NCBI GenBank assembly: GCA_018661145.1
Contig: JABJIU010000203.1
Span: forward strand, 1-22,590
Source: Pseudomonadota bacterium
Lineage (GTDB): Bacteria; Pseudomonadota; Gammaproteobacteria; Arenicellales; UBA868
Direction: 5' to 3'
Length of the DNA: 22,590 nucleotides
A program made the translations under genes and the position numbers. This document shows, piece after piece, positions 1-8,094 of this stretch (the first letter of the stretch is position 1; every line of letters begins with the position of its first letter). The notes under the pieces were generated by a model. The model made no database searches and had not been told where the DNA came from. It worked only from the letters and a program-made list of their open reading frames with translations.

Positions 1-797
1 AGGGTGATTACGCTCTCTCGTGTAATGCCTGGGAGAATGGTGCCCGATAACTCAGGCGTGACGACTTCATCACCTATCCGAAAAAAAACATTCATCTGCC
101 CCGCTTCCTCGGCGAAAGCGTGCTCCTGGGCATCGAGCCAAAGAATCTGATCAAAGCCGTCCTGCGAGGCGGACGCCATCGGCTGCAACGTGGGCGCGTA
201 GTTTCCAGAGGTTTTTGAGGCCCCGGTGCCGCCCATCGCGGCTCGAGTAAACCGCGCCTCAGCTTTAAGCCGTAGCCCGGGACTGCTTGAGGAGAAGTAA
301 GGAGCAACAGGGGCTGCAGTGATGACGAACAGATATCTGCTCGACGGACGCACTGCCAGATGGCCCTCGTTGGCAAATACCAGAGGTCGGAGATAGAGCG
401 CGTGACCGCGGTGCTCGGGGATCCAGCAGGATTCAACCGAGACAATCTCGGTTATACATTCCACAAACTCTTTTGGAGAGATAGGAGGGATACAGAGCCG
501 AAAACACGACGCTTCGAGCCTGGCAGCATTGCGATCCGGTCGGAATAACCGGGCGATCCCATCACGAGTCCCTCGATAAGCCTTTAAGCCCTCAAAAACA
601 CTTTGCCCATATTGAATTCCGAGCGCGGTCGGCTCGACCTCCAGAGCGGCGCGGGGCCTGATCGTTGCGTCCCCCCACGCATCGTCTGCCCACTCTCGAA
701 CCAGCATATGGTCAGAGAAAAAGTTTCCAAATCCGAGATCCTGACCGGTAACCGACTGAAGATCTGAGTTCTTTTTCAGAACCCTGTTTATTCGCAC
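1..797 (-). CDS. ilvE: Branched-chain amino acid aminotransferase, C-terminus cut by the window edge
   Basis: This is a fold-type IV PLP aminotransferase that interconverts Leu/Ile/Val with their 2-oxo acids in the cytoplasm. The frame is open without a stop from a GTG at 797-795 to the left edge (265 codons). Visible family landmarks are YGQSVFEGLKAY near residues 63-74, LFRPDRN near 84-90, GGTGASKTSGNY near 189-200 with K195 as the expected PLP lysine, QILWLDAQE near 217-225, MNVFF near 235-239 and GTILPGITRESVI near 252-264. The layout matches the mammalian/Bacillus-like BCAT group better than the short E. coli IlvE. The GTG is chosen because GGAGAGGA lies about 10 bases upstream and the N-terminus DLGFGNFFSDHM fits the family start. 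It lies 55 bases downstream of the ytfJ-like gene, same strand, so it may be the last gene of that run. The C-terminal part is missing only because the window ends. Confidence 0.9.
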   Translation of the reverse strand, partial: MRINRVLKKNSDLQSVTGQDLGFGNFFSDHMLVREWADDAWGDATIRPRAALEVEPTALGIQYGQSVFEGLKAYRGTRDGIARLFRPDRNAARLEASCFRLCIPPISPKEFVECITEIVSVESCWIPEHRGHALYLRPLVFANEGHLAVRPSSRYLFVITAAPVAPYFSSSSPGLRLKAEARFTRAAMGGTGASKTSGNYAPTLQPMASASQDGFDQILWLDAQEHAFAEEAGQMNVFFRIGDEVVTPELSGTILPGITRESVIT

Positions 798-852
798 GCT
801 TTTTCTATCCTCTCCAATCCTTTGTAAATGTTGCGGCTGTCCGCATGGGTTG

Positions 853-1410
853 CTAGGGGTTAGCGTGCTGATTAATCGTTGAGATTAATTGCACGACCTG
901 GGCTTCCGACAGCGCATTTACTCCCGAGAAAAGCACTTCTCCATTGCGACCAATCACGAGCACATGATACCCGTCATCTACCAGGCCCCAGGCGCCAACC
1001 AAGACTCGCTGCAAGTCCCGAACGTACAATGTGTTTGGGTATTTTTCCTGCTTCTTTTTCAGAAGCATATCGATAGCGAAATTGGGCTTCCAGGTTGCAG
1101 CCATGTTGATAACTGCAACCGAAGCGACTTTGTCGCGATCGTAGCCCTCTGCGGCGAGAGCATCCTCAACATGCGCATTAACCTTCACCTTGTCAGGGTC
1201 GACGTACATGAGAATGTGTACTCTGCCGTTAAGTGAGGCACTGCTCCAGGGGCCGCCCTCCACCAAACCGCCTTGCTCTTCATCCAGGACGACCACTGGG
1301 ATCGCCTCGCCGATCACAACTTGTGCCACCGCCAGCGGTCCTAGGCAAATTGCGAGAATGGCAATGGTAGGCCCGATAATCATCCGGATACGCAATCGAT
1401 CTTGATTCAT
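853..1410 (-). CDS. YtfJ-like exported thioredoxin-fold protein
   Basis: The product has about 185 residues and resembles E. coli YtfJ, a periplasmic protein of unknown role with a thioredoxin-like fold. A signal peptide is plain: a basic start (MNQDRLRIR), a hydrophobic stretch of about 18 residues, then LAVAQ as a likely cleavage site. Shared features are the W-S-x-x-LNGRVHILMYVDP segment after the mature N-terminus, the KYPNTLYVRD stretch, and the C-terminal VIGRNGEVLFSGVNALSEAQ. No CxxC redox motif is present, so it is not an obvious thiol oxidoreductase. The ATG at 1410-1408 is preferred over an in-frame ATG 16 codons upstream because it is followed directly by the signal peptide and preceded by AAGAAGAG. 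The start overlaps the stop of the radical SAM gene (ATGA), which indicates translational coupling. Its substrate or partner is unknown. Confidence 0.75.
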   Translation of the reverse strand: MNQDRLRIRMIIGPTIAILAICLGPLAVAQVVIGEAIPVVVLDEEQGGLVEGGPWSSASLNGRVHILMYVDPDKVKVNAHVEDALAAEGYDRDKVASVAVINMAATWKPNFAIDMLLKKKQEKYPNTLYVRDLQRVLVGAWGLVDDGYHVLVIGRNGEVLFSGVNALSEAQVVQLISTINQHANP

Positions 1411-2480
1411 AACGCTCTTCTTTTGCTTCGTTGCATCTTGGCACATTTGCGGATGCACACAGGGTTGCTGCCGGCCTCCCAGGCCTGAGGATAAATGGTT
1501 CTATAAGGCTCTTCCAGCAAGATCTCTTCCAGGGGGCGATTGCGGATATTGTGCTCCGTTGAGTGAGAGACCCCCGACCGTGAATACATTCGCCGTTCGT
1601 CGTCAGACCCCTCAATCCAGCAACAAGCGGAGACTGCGCCGGTGGCCACGATATAGGGTCGGTTTTGAAGTTCAGATTTGCACTGGACGGAGTCGACGAC
1701 CTCTATCGCTCCGGAGCGGCTTGCGTCGCGAGAGTTCTCGCCCCCGGAACTTGCAACACCGGTAAAGGACGGGTCGGCGGGATGTAAGTCACGTACAGTA
1801 CCGTCGGGCATTTGATAAGAGAACCGATTCTCCTTGCCGAAACGAATGGTATCGATCACTCTAAAGTTCGAGAATCCCATCTCTCGACTGCGTTCCAATG
1901 CCTCCTCGATCTGGTGCTGGTTGTGCTCAAAAGGAATGAAATGCCATTCCCCTATGGCTCCGGTACCGAGGTAGGCCTCGGCGTTCTGCATAATCTTCTC
2001 GAACCGGGTATTTACGCGGTATAAGTGATTTGTATCCTTGAGTCCGTCGATATGAAACTCCACAATCGACTCGGTTCCTCTGAAACGTTCACCAAGATTC
2101 CGCCACCAGGCAGCACTGCGAAGTCCTCCGTTCGACGAAAGAATAATCTTGATATCAAACCCGATGAAATAGTCGCAGATTTCAAGACATTCACGCGCTG
2201 CAGGTGGATCTCCGAGGCCACCGCACAGATCAATCTCGCTGATCTTTGCGCAAATCGCTGGAGTGAAGTTCCGTTTGATGAGGTCAAGATCCAGTTCGAT
2301 GTTCTTGACCTTCGACATGTCAGGGAGGCACCGGTTCCCCTCCTGGGTGCGGCCGCACATCGGGCAGGCTGCGTTACATTTGTCTGTCAACTCCAGATGG
2401 AACTTCATCGGCCGCTGCAGATTGAAGATCGATGCACTTGAATTCATAGGCTTGTCGCAACACTCATGAGGTCTTTGCAT
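1407..2480 (-). CDS. Radical SAM protein with SPASM-like C-terminal cysteines
   Basis: The protein has 357 residues from the first ATG. It carries the radical SAM cluster motif CNAACPMC with C35, C39 and C42 (CxxxCxxC), preceded by FHLELTDK as is common in this superfamily, and a LCGGLGDPP segment that fits the SAM-binding GGE-like strand. The last 100 residues hold further cysteines (CKSEL, SACCW, VCIRKCAK) that look like a SPASM/twitch domain binding auxiliary Fe-S clusters. SPASM enzymes often modify peptides or proteins, but the substrate cannot be told here, and no obvious short precursor peptide was found next to it. The start is uncertain: an internal ATG at 2447 (MNSSAS) would leave a 16-base gap to the methyltransferase instead of a 17-base overlap, and neither start has a clear ribosome-binding site. 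It is coupled to the ytfJ-like gene downstream. Confidence 0.8.
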   Translation of the reverse strand: MQRPHECCDKPMNSSASIFNLQRPMKFHLELTDKCNAACPMCGRTQEGNRCLPDMSKVKNIELDLDLIKRNFTPAICAKISEIDLCGGLGDPPAARECLEICDYFIGFDIKIILSSNGGLRSAAWWRNLGERFRGTESIVEFHIDGLKDTNHLYRVNTRFEKIMQNAEAYLGTGAIGEWHFIPFEHNQHQIEEALERSREMGFSNFRVIDTIRFGKENRFSYQMPDGTVRDLHPADPSFTGVASSGGENSRDASRSGAIEVVDSVQCKSELQNRPYIVATGAVSACCWIEGSDDERRMYSRSGVSHSTEHNIRNRPLEEILLEEPYRTIYPQAWEAGSNPVCIRKCAKMQRSKRRAL

Positions 2481-2955
2481 ACATAAAATAACGTCCCGAG
2501 TCGACGTTCACCGGCAGTGAAAATGGAGTCCAATTGCCCTTTTTAAAGGGCTGATCAGAGAGGATAACCGCGCCAATCGCGAGCAACGCGTCAAGGTCGT
2601 GTGAGATTTGGCGCGCCAACTCCTCGTCCACTACTTTTATGCCCGTGCCAATATCGCAATGTGCCAGGACTGCCTTGGGCTTGATTTGAACCAAGGCTCG
2701 GTGGAGCGTTTCTGTAAAGTCGCCTTCGATCAGAAATTCAGGATCCGGCATGCAGTCAGGGTGTGCAGCCGGTTTGCGCTCGAATACAAATATGTCACGA
2801 TCTGGCGCGGTTTCTCGGAGATGGTCGAAGGTTCGGCCGTTCCCAAGCCCTAATTCCAGATACGGGCCTGGCAACGTTTCCACGCGCCCTACAGCAGACT
2901 CAAGACAGGCCCGTTGGGCCTCGAGTCGTCGGATCATACTGTCAAGCCTGCTCAT
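2464..2955 (-). CDS. Small class I SAM-dependent methyltransferase
   Basis: A 163-residue Rossmann-fold methyltransferase. Motif I is seen as LELGLGNGRTFDHL near residues 33-46, followed by an acidic residue at the end of the second strand (FVFERK), a GDFTETL segment near motif II and AVLAHCDIGTG near motif III/IV. The start MSRLDSMIRRLEAQRACL and the end GRYFMYAKTS are characteristic of a family of short methyltransferases known from proteobacteria (Pfam Methyltransf_17 type, named from memory). The acceptor is unknown. It is the first gene of the run that continues with the radical SAM gene, and the two may act on the same substrate. The Shine-Dalgarno sequence is weak: GGAG lies about 20 bases upstream. 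The only clear upstream neighbour is tRNA-Pro, 97 bases away, so a promoter in that gap or read-through from the ihfA operon are both possible. Confidence 0.8.
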   Translation of the reverse strand: MSRLDSMIRRLEAQRACLESAVGRVETLPGPYLELGLGNGRTFDHLRETAPDRDIFVFERKPAAHPDCMPDPEFLIEGDFTETLHRALVQIKPKAVLAHCDIGTGIKVVDEELARQISHDLDALLAIGAVILSDQPFKKGNWTPFSLPVNVDSGRYFMYAKTS

Positions 2956-3052
2956 GATGAGTTAAAGGGGGCACTCCAGTAGAAGAGAAAGCGATCTTCC
3001 GTCTGGCTAATGGCGCGCCCCATTGTTTGTGATCCGTGGAGACTCGAAAGAA

Positions 3053-3129
<77 letters not shown>

Positions 3130-3150
3130 AAAGTCGTTAATTGTAAAGCA

Positions 3151-3510
3151 CTAAGCTTTAAGAAGCTGGGAGATCTGCTCCAGTTCATCAACAAGCGCGC
3201 TGGTAAGAAGCCCTTCAGCAGGCCCGTCCGAATCCAAACCAGTCACCTTGAGTTGATTGCAGGCGCCACTGATCGTGTAGCCCTCGATGTAAAGAAGTTT
3301 ACGAATTGTCCGAATGAGCTCTACTTCGTGACGTTGATAATATCTACGGTTTCCACGACGTTTAACTGGTTGGAGTTGAGGAAACTCTTGCTCCCAGTAG
3401 CGAAGTACGTGCGGCTTTACGGCGCATAACTGACCAACCTCACCGATGGTGAAGTATCGTTTACCTGGAATGGGTGGTAGATCCTCGGCACCTGGGTCGA
3501 GCATGGTCAC
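3151..3510 (-). CDS. MerR-family transcriptional regulator adjacent to ihfA
   Basis: The product has 119 residues with an N-terminal MerR winged helix-turn-helix. YFTIGEVGQLCAVKPHVLRY (about residues 19-38) is the recognition part, followed by FPQLQPVKRRGNRRYYQRHE, where the wing ends in the usual RRYY. LLYIEGYTISGACNQL follows as the start of the dimerisation helix. There is no C-terminal metal or drug-binding domain and no conserved cysteine pair, so the effector is unknown. A short MerR protein just downstream of ihfA is a conserved gammaproteobacterial arrangement, and its role there is not well defined. The start is GTG at 3510, overlapping the ihfA stop (GTGA). A second possible start, ATG at 3504, lies two codons later. 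Confidence 0.9.
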   Translation of the reverse strand: MTMLDPGAEDLPPIPGKRYFTIGEVGQLCAVKPHVLRYWEQEFPQLQPVKRRGNRRYYQRHEVELIRTIRKLLYIEGYTISGACNQLKVTGLDSDGPAEGLLTSALVDELEQISQLLKA

Positions 3511-3845
3511 GACGACGATCTCTGCTCGGCGGCTGTCGAATCAATACGATCGGTGTTAGCGCCAACTTGGTCTTTGACTTTCTGGCTGGCGCGATAGGTC
3601 ACGACCCTTCGCGCACAAACGGGGACGGCCTCACCGGTCTTCGGGTTCCGCCCTGGCCGGCTATTCTTCTCACGGATAGAAAATCCACCGAACCCCGATA
3701 ACTTGACACTTTCCCCAGCCTCTAGCGACTGACGAACTTTTTCAAAGAAGAGTTCTACGAACTCTTTAGCCTCTCGTTTATTAAGGCCAAGTTCGTCGAA
3801 AAGTGTGTTGGCTAGGTCGGCTTTGGTAATTGTGTTATTCATCAT
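3507..3845 (-). CDS. ihfA: Integration host factor subunit alpha
   Basis: The product has 112 residues. IHF-alpha pairs with IHF-beta to bind and sharply bend DNA in recombination, replication and transcription. The HU/IHF fold is clear: TKADLANTLFDELGLNKRE at the N-terminus, VKLSGFGGFSIREK in the core, and RPGRNPKTGE, which holds the intercalating proline at the tip of the DNA-binding arm. This is followed by VPVCARRVVTYRASQKVK. It is about 13 residues longer than the E. coli protein (99 residues) because of a polar tail (DSTAAEQRSSS). Tandem ATG codons at 3845 and 3842 make the exact start ambiguous by one residue. It lies 65 bases downstream of pheT and is coupled to merR by a 4-base overlap, the standard pheST-ihfA order. 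Confidence 0.97.
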   Translation of the reverse strand: MMNNTITKADLANTLFDELGLNKREAKEFVELFFEKVRQSLEAGESVKLSGFGGFSIREKNSRPGRNPKTGEAVPVCARRVVTYRASQKVKDQVGANTDRIDSTAAEQRSSS

Positions 3846-3910
3846 TTTTCTACATCGACGGCCCAGCGTTCACTTGCCAAACGATATCGGTGATCCTCCA
3901 CCGGCATCTT

Positions 3911-6292
3911 TCAAGAAGAACGGAGTTCGCCTCCAATTTCTTCTCTAATATCTTTCAACACAACCTCGATAAGGCGGTCGGCTTCGCTATCTGTAAGATT
4001 GCGGGAATTCGACTGCAACGTCAAGCGGTATGTAAGTGATTTTTTTTGATCCCCAACCTCGGGAGCCTCGTAGAGGTCAATCAACTCTAGGGCCACCAAC
4101 AGGGAGTGAGCTGAGGATTCGATACGCGCTCGGACGACAGCGGCGGGGGCATCCTTGGGAACAGCGAGCGAAATATCGCGGTTCACCGCAGGATAACGAG
4201 AGGCCGCAGAATGCTCCGGAATATTTCCGTGTTGAAGCAATTCCCAGTCCAACTCAAACCCAAAAACAGGAATCGCGATATCGAGTTCAGAGAGCAGAAC
4301 ACGGGAAATCCGGCCAATTCGGCCAATCGTTCGCCCTTTCGCGCTAATGTCAGCGTATTGCCCCGCCTGATAGGCAGGATGCGTGCCCGTCGTATAGATC
4401 AGATCTAGATCGCGCTGTGAAGCTTGAGCGAGATCTTCGACATCGCCTTTAACGTCGAAAAAGTCCACCTCCCGCGAGTGCTGATCCCAGTCGATCCCGT
4501 TAGCAGAGCCCATAACCACGCCACCAAGCCACTGATTCTCCCGGATGGCCTTGCCCTTTTTTAAATAAACATGTCCGGCCTCAAAAAGACGAATGTCGCG
4601 AACCCGTCGCCGCGCGTTATTGGCCAGTGCTCCCAAAAGACCCGGGAGCAGCGACACTCTCATCTCTGTCATGTGGGCGGAGATCGGGTTCTTGAGCTTC
4701 ACCGCCGACTGTCGACCCCGAATGTGTTTCTGCAGATCAGCCGAAACAAAACTGTAGGTAATCGCCTCTCGATACCCCCTGTCGACCAGAAAATCCTTCG
4801 CGCGGTCCAATGGAACAAGTGCTTCCGGCGCAAGTCGGCGACTGACCGCGACCTTAGGTCGATTGAGCGGAAATCTATCGTAGCCCACGATCCGCGCAAC
4901 TTCTTCGACGAGGTCGTGTTCAGCAGTGATGTCGTATCGGTGGCTAGGGGCTTTTACTCGCCAACCGCCCTCGATTCGCTGACAGCTCATCCCAAGCGCT
5001 GCGAAAACGCCCGATACTTTTGCCGTCGGCACCTTAACCCCGAGCATCCGTTGTAGCCGAGCGGCACGGAGTGTCACCCATTTCCTCTTGGGTAGAAGCC
5101 GCCGTGCCGCGGACTCGACTCGGGGTCCGCAGGTGCCGCCACAGATCTGCAGCACCAGCGCGCTCGCACGTTCGATTGCCTTCGCCGGCAATTGAAAGTC
5201 GACACCCCGCTCGAATCGATGGGAAGCGTCGGTATTCAGGTTATGCCGTCGCGCAGTCCGTGCTATTCCATTTGGATCAAAGAAGGCCGCCTCGAGGAAT
5301 ATTGCCCGGGTCCCTTCGTGGATCATGGTACCTGCGCCACCCTTAATCCCGGCAAGCGCGACTGCACCAGACCCATCCGTAATCAGCAAGGCGTCGGCGT
5401 CTAAGGTGATTGGTTCGCCATCGAGTAGTTTGATCCGTTCTCGAGGCTTCGCCCGACGAACACAAATATCTCCCTTAAGCCGGTCACTGTCGAACGCATG
5501 CATTGGTTGTCCAATCTCAAGCATCACATAGTTGCTGATATCGACCAGTGCATCGATGCTTCGCGAGCCTGCCCTCCTGAGTCGTTCGCGTAGGAGATCG
5601 GGGGTACGGGCCCCTGGCCGCACCTGCGTGATCGTGCGGCCAACATAGCGTGCGCAGCCACCGGTACCATCCAGCATGATTGTCCTCGACTCGGAGCCGG
5701 CGGGGCGAACACGAGGAAGCTTTGGCTCTTGGAGTGAGCCCCCGGTCAAGGCCGCGACTTCTCGTGCGATCCCGAGAATGCTGAGACAGTCACCGCGATT
5801 CGGGGTCAGCTCGACCTCTAGAAGCTGGTCTGGAAGTTGCAGATGGGGGTTCAAAAGCTCTCCAGGCCGAAGCTCTGGATCAAGCAGCAAAAGCCCGCTG
5901 GATTGCTCTTCGAGGCCAAGTTCAGCCGCAGAGCACAACATTCCTGCCGACGCTTGCCCCCGGATCAGCGCTTTACCGATTTTCAGTCCTGAGGGTAGAC
6001 GGGTTCGGATTCGGGCAAATGGTACGACAATCCCCTCTAAGACATTCGGGGCACCGCAAACCACCTGATGGGTTTTCGAGTCACCGGCGTCGACGTGACA
6101 AATTGTCAGGCCATCCGCATCCGGATGCGGGGTAATCTCGCGAATGTGTCCAGCCACTATGGACTCAGGGAGTGGCGCGACCTCCTCAATGACGCCTGTC
6201 TCGAGACCTGCGCCTGTCAGAATCTCCGGCAAGGAATCGAAGCCAAGATCGAAGTCGACCCATTCACGGAGCCAGTTTTCACTGATAATCAT
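3911..6292 (-). CDS. pheT: Phenylalanine-tRNA ligase beta subunit
   Basis: The product has 793 residues, close to E. coli PheT (795). It forms the alpha2-beta2 enzyme with PheS that charges tRNA-Phe. Domains in order: an N-terminal start (MIISENWLREWVDFDL), an EMAP-like tRNA-binding domain around residues 40-150 (HPDADGLTICHVDAGD and QVVCGAPNV), the B3/B4 editing region (VELTPNRGDCLSILGIAREV, then SRSIDALVDISNYVMLEIGQ), the B5 domain in the middle, a catalytic-like core with REAITYSFVS and NARRRVRDIRLFE, and the C-terminal ferredoxin-like anticodon-binding domain (SRYPAVNRDISLAVPKDAPA to LTYRLTLQSNSRNLTD). The start lies 7 bases after the pheS stop, so the two are co-translated. Nothing is broken. 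Confidence 0.98.
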   Translation of the reverse strand: MIISENWLREWVDFDLGFDSLPEILTGAGLETGVIEEVAPLPESIVAGHIREITPHPDADGLTICHVDAGDSKTHQVVCGAPNVLEGIVVPFARIRTRLPSGLKIGKALIRGQASAGMLCSAAELGLEEQSSGLLLLDPELRPGELLNPHLQLPDQLLEVELTPNRGDCLSILGIAREVAALTGGSLQEPKLPRVRPAGSESRTIMLDGTGGCARYVGRTITQVRPGARTPDLLRERLRRAGSRSIDALVDISNYVMLEIGQPMHAFDSDRLKGDICVRRAKPRERIKLLDGEPITLDADALLITDGSGAVALAGIKGGAGTMIHEGTRAIFLEAAFFDPNGIARTARRHNLNTDASHRFERGVDFQLPAKAIERASALVLQICGGTCGPRVESAARRLLPKRKWVTLRAARLQRMLGVKVPTAKVSGVFAALGMSCQRIEGGWRVKAPSHRYDITAEHDLVEEVARIVGYDRFPLNRPKVAVSRRLAPEALVPLDRAKDFLVDRGYREAITYSFVSADLQKHIRGRQSAVKLKNPISAHMTEMRVSLLPGLLGALANNARRRVRDIRLFEAGHVYLKKGKAIRENQWLGGVVMGSANGIDWDQHSREVDFFDVKGDVEDLAQASQRDLDLIYTTGTHPAYQAGQYADISAKGRTIGRIGRISRVLLSELDIAIPVFGFELDWELLQHGNIPEHSAASRYPAVNRDISLAVPKDAPAAVVRARIESSAHSLLVALELIDLYEAPEVGDQKKSLTYRLTLQSNSRNLTDSEADRLIEVVLKDIREEIGGELRSS

Positions 6293-6299
6293 TTCGGAT

Positions 6300-7331
6300 T
6301 CAGGCGAACTGCCTCAAAAATGAGACTTCGTTTTCGAAAAAGAGCCTGAGGTCATCGACCCCATATCGCAGCATTGCTAATCGCTCAATTCCTAGCCCAA
6401 ACGCATAGCCCGTGAACAATTCATTATCGATACCTACTTGCCGAAAGACTTCCGTGTGCACCATGCCGCAGCCTAGCACCTCGATCCACCCGCTGTGTCC
6501 ACAGATACGGCAGCCTCCACCATCACAGAACACGCAGCCCATGTCCACCTCTGCAGAAGGTTCGGTAAAGGGGAAGAACGATGGACGAAAACGTACCGGA
6601 AGTTCGCGTTCGAAAAATTCCTCCAGGAAGAAGACCAAGACCCCTTTAAGGTCGGCAAAGGAGATATCCGAATCCACCGCAAGCCCCTCTACCTGATGGA
6701 ACATAGGCGTGTGCGTGACATCAGAGTCGCAGCGATACACCCTGCCTGGAGCAATTACAGCGACTGGGGGCGTGTGGGTTTCCAGATACCGTATCTGTAC
6801 CGGTGAGGTGTGCGTTCGCAGCACAGTTTCATCGGAGACATAAAAGGTATCATGCATGGCGCGCGCAGGATGGTTCTTCGGAATATTAAGCGCCTCGAAG
6901 TTATGAAAGTCGTCCTCGATTTCTGGGCCATGAGCCACATCAAACCCCGCGCGGGTAAAAATTTTCTCAATCCTCCGCAACGTTCGACTGACGGGGTGCA
7001 GGGAACCCTTGTGCCGCCCCCGGCCAGGAAGCGTAACGTCTACCTTCTCGGCTGTAATCTGCGCTTGTTGCTCCTCTTCCTTGATCTCCACCGACCTATC
7101 CAGGAGAGCGTCCGTCAGCTGATCACGAACGTGGTTTACAGCCGCGCCGAATTCCTTGCGCAATTCTGGAGGTTGTGCACCAATCAGTTTCAGCTGTGCG
7201 GTTACGGTTCCCTGGCGCCCAAGCAAAGCTATTCTCAGCTGCTCAACTACTGCTGAGTTAGGGGCGGCAGAAATCTCTGACAAAGCATTACCGAGCAGGA
7301 GATCCAATTCGGCTATGGGGCTGGCGTTCAT
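6300..7331 (-). CDS. pheS: Phenylalanine-tRNA ligase alpha subunit
   Basis: The product has 343 residues, slightly longer than E. coli PheS (327). It is the catalytic class II subunit of PheRS. It has an N-terminal coiled-coil arm that grips tRNA (residues 1-85), then the aminoacylation core: GFDVAHGPEIEDDFHNFEAL, HPARAMHDTFYV, motif 2 around GRVYRCDSDVTHTPMFHQVE, FRPSFFPFTEPSAEVDM, and motif 3 GLGIERLAMLRYGVDDLR. A C-x2-C-x4-C-x2-C cluster (CVFCDGGGCRIC) may bind zinc, as in many bacterial PheS. The ATG at 7331 has AAAGG 5 bases upstream. A strong intrinsic terminator stands between rplT and this gene, so transcription of pheST is likely controlled by attenuation or starts from a promoter not recognised here. 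Confidence 0.98.
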   Translation of the reverse strand: MNASPIAELDLLLGNALSEISAAPNSAVVEQLRIALLGRQGTVTAQLKLIGAQPPELRKEFGAAVNHVRDQLTDALLDRSVEIKEEEQQAQITAEKVDVTLPGRGRHKGSLHPVSRTLRRIEKIFTRAGFDVAHGPEIEDDFHNFEALNIPKNHPARAMHDTFYVSDETVLRTHTSPVQIRYLETHTPPVAVIAPGRVYRCDSDVTHTPMFHQVEGLAVDSDISFADLKGVLVFFLEEFFERELPVRFRPSFFPFTEPSAEVDMGCVFCDGGGCRICGHSGWIEVLGCGMVHTEVFRQVGIDNELFTGYAFGLGIERLAMLRYGVDDLRLFFENEVSFLRQFA

Positions 7332-7350
7332 CGAAACCTTTGTATTGAAA

Positions 7351-7384
7351 TAAAAAAAGGGAAAGGCGCGTATTACCTTTCCCT
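7351..7384 (-). terminator. Intrinsic terminator/attenuator in the rplT-pheS gap
   Basis: On the minus strand a 9-bp stem AGGGAAAGG / CCTTTCCCT closes a 9-base loop and is followed at once by TTTTTTT. It lies 45 bases after the rplT stop and about 20 bases before pheS. In E. coli the same gap holds a terminator controlled by the PheM leader peptide. Here the only short frame ahead of the hairpin is ATG-AAA-CAC-GTC-TGA (7402-7416), which lacks phenylalanine codons. Control by ribosome stalling at Phe is therefore not supported, and partial termination that sets the rplT:pheST ratio is equally possible. Confidence 0.8.
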
Positions 7385-7428
7385 GATTCTACGCCTGGCT
7401 ATCAGACGTGTTTCATTGTATTGCGGAA

Positions 7429-7788
7429 TCAGGCGGCGAGTGCGACTTTTGCCCTCTCTGCCAGCGCGGCGAAAGCCACCTGATCATGTACTGCCATATC
7501 AGCGAGCACTTTACGGTCAAGTGAGATATTCGCCCGGCCCAATCCATCAATGAGCCGACTGTAACTCAGATCATGCACGCGCGCCGCAGCATTAATTCGG
7601 ACGATCCAAAGTGTTCTGAACTGCCGTTTTCGCTGCCGACGATCTCGATAGGCGTATTGGTCAGCCTTCATGACAGCCTGATTCGCCACGCGGAATACGT
7701 TCTTTCGGGCACCGCGATAGCCTTTGGCTCGGGAAAGGACCTTGTTATGGCGGGCCTTAGCGGTTACTGCTCGTTTTACTCTTGGCAT
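7429..7788 (-). CDS. rplT: Ribosomal protein bL20
   Basis: The product has 119 residues (E. coli 118). It binds 23S rRNA early in large-subunit assembly. The family start MPRVKRAVTAKARHNKVL, the basic stretch AKGYRGARKNVFRVANQAVM and RDRRQRKRQFRTLWIVRINA are all present, as is the C-terminal globular domain YSRLIDGLGRANISLDRKVL. In E. coli L20 represses rpmI-rplT by binding the mRNA ahead of rpmI. The gap ahead of rpmI here is only 33 bases, so any such operator would have to extend into infC. It lies 75 bases downstream of rpmI. Confidence 0.98.
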   Translation of the reverse strand: MPRVKRAVTAKARHNKVLSRAKGYRGARKNVFRVANQAVMKADQYAYRDRRQRKRQFRTLWIVRINAAARVHDLSYSRLIDGLGRANISLDRKVLADMAVHDQVAFAALAERAKVALAA

Positions 7789-7863
7789 CGTTCTACTCTT
7801 TCAGGTTCTTATTCAGCGGCGTTTGCGATTCGCGCCTTGTTGAGGTCTGGCTGTGCCTCGACC

Positions 7864-8061
7864 TCAGGCGTAGGGCAGCATCTTGCGGACCGCTGCCTGA
7901 TCCGCCGGATGGACCAGAAGCCCTTCTCGCAACTGGCGTTTTCTCTTCGTCGACTTCTTCGTGAGGATGTGATTGAGGTAGCCCTGCGAGCGTTTGAACT
8001 TCCCAGACGCGGTTCGGCTGAACCGCTTGGCGGCCCCTCTATTGGTCTTAAGTTTTGGCAT
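7864..8061 (-). CDS. rpmI: Ribosomal protein bL35
   Basis: The product has 65 residues and is a very basic 50S protein. The start MPKLKTNRGAAKRFSRTASG, the core KFKRSQGYLNHILTKKSTKR and the end VHPADQAAVRKMLPYA match bL35 throughout its usual length. The ATG at 8061 has GGATAAAAGAC upstream, a modest ribosome-binding site. It follows infC by 33 bases and precedes rplT, the normal order, and is expected to be translationally linked to rplT. Confidence 0.97.
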   Translation of the reverse strand: MPKLKTNRGAAKRFSRTASGKFKRSQGYLNHILTKKSTKRKRQLREGLLVHPADQAAVRKMLPYA

Positions 8062-8094
8062 AGTCTTTTATCCGTAAAAATTGCTAGGCCGTGC

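Noticed and set aside
92..445. A 117-codon minus-strand frame at the left end
   Set aside because: It overlaps the branched-chain aminotransferase in another frame of the same strand. The aminotransferase frame runs unbroken to the edge with clear family motifs, so this one is a shadow.
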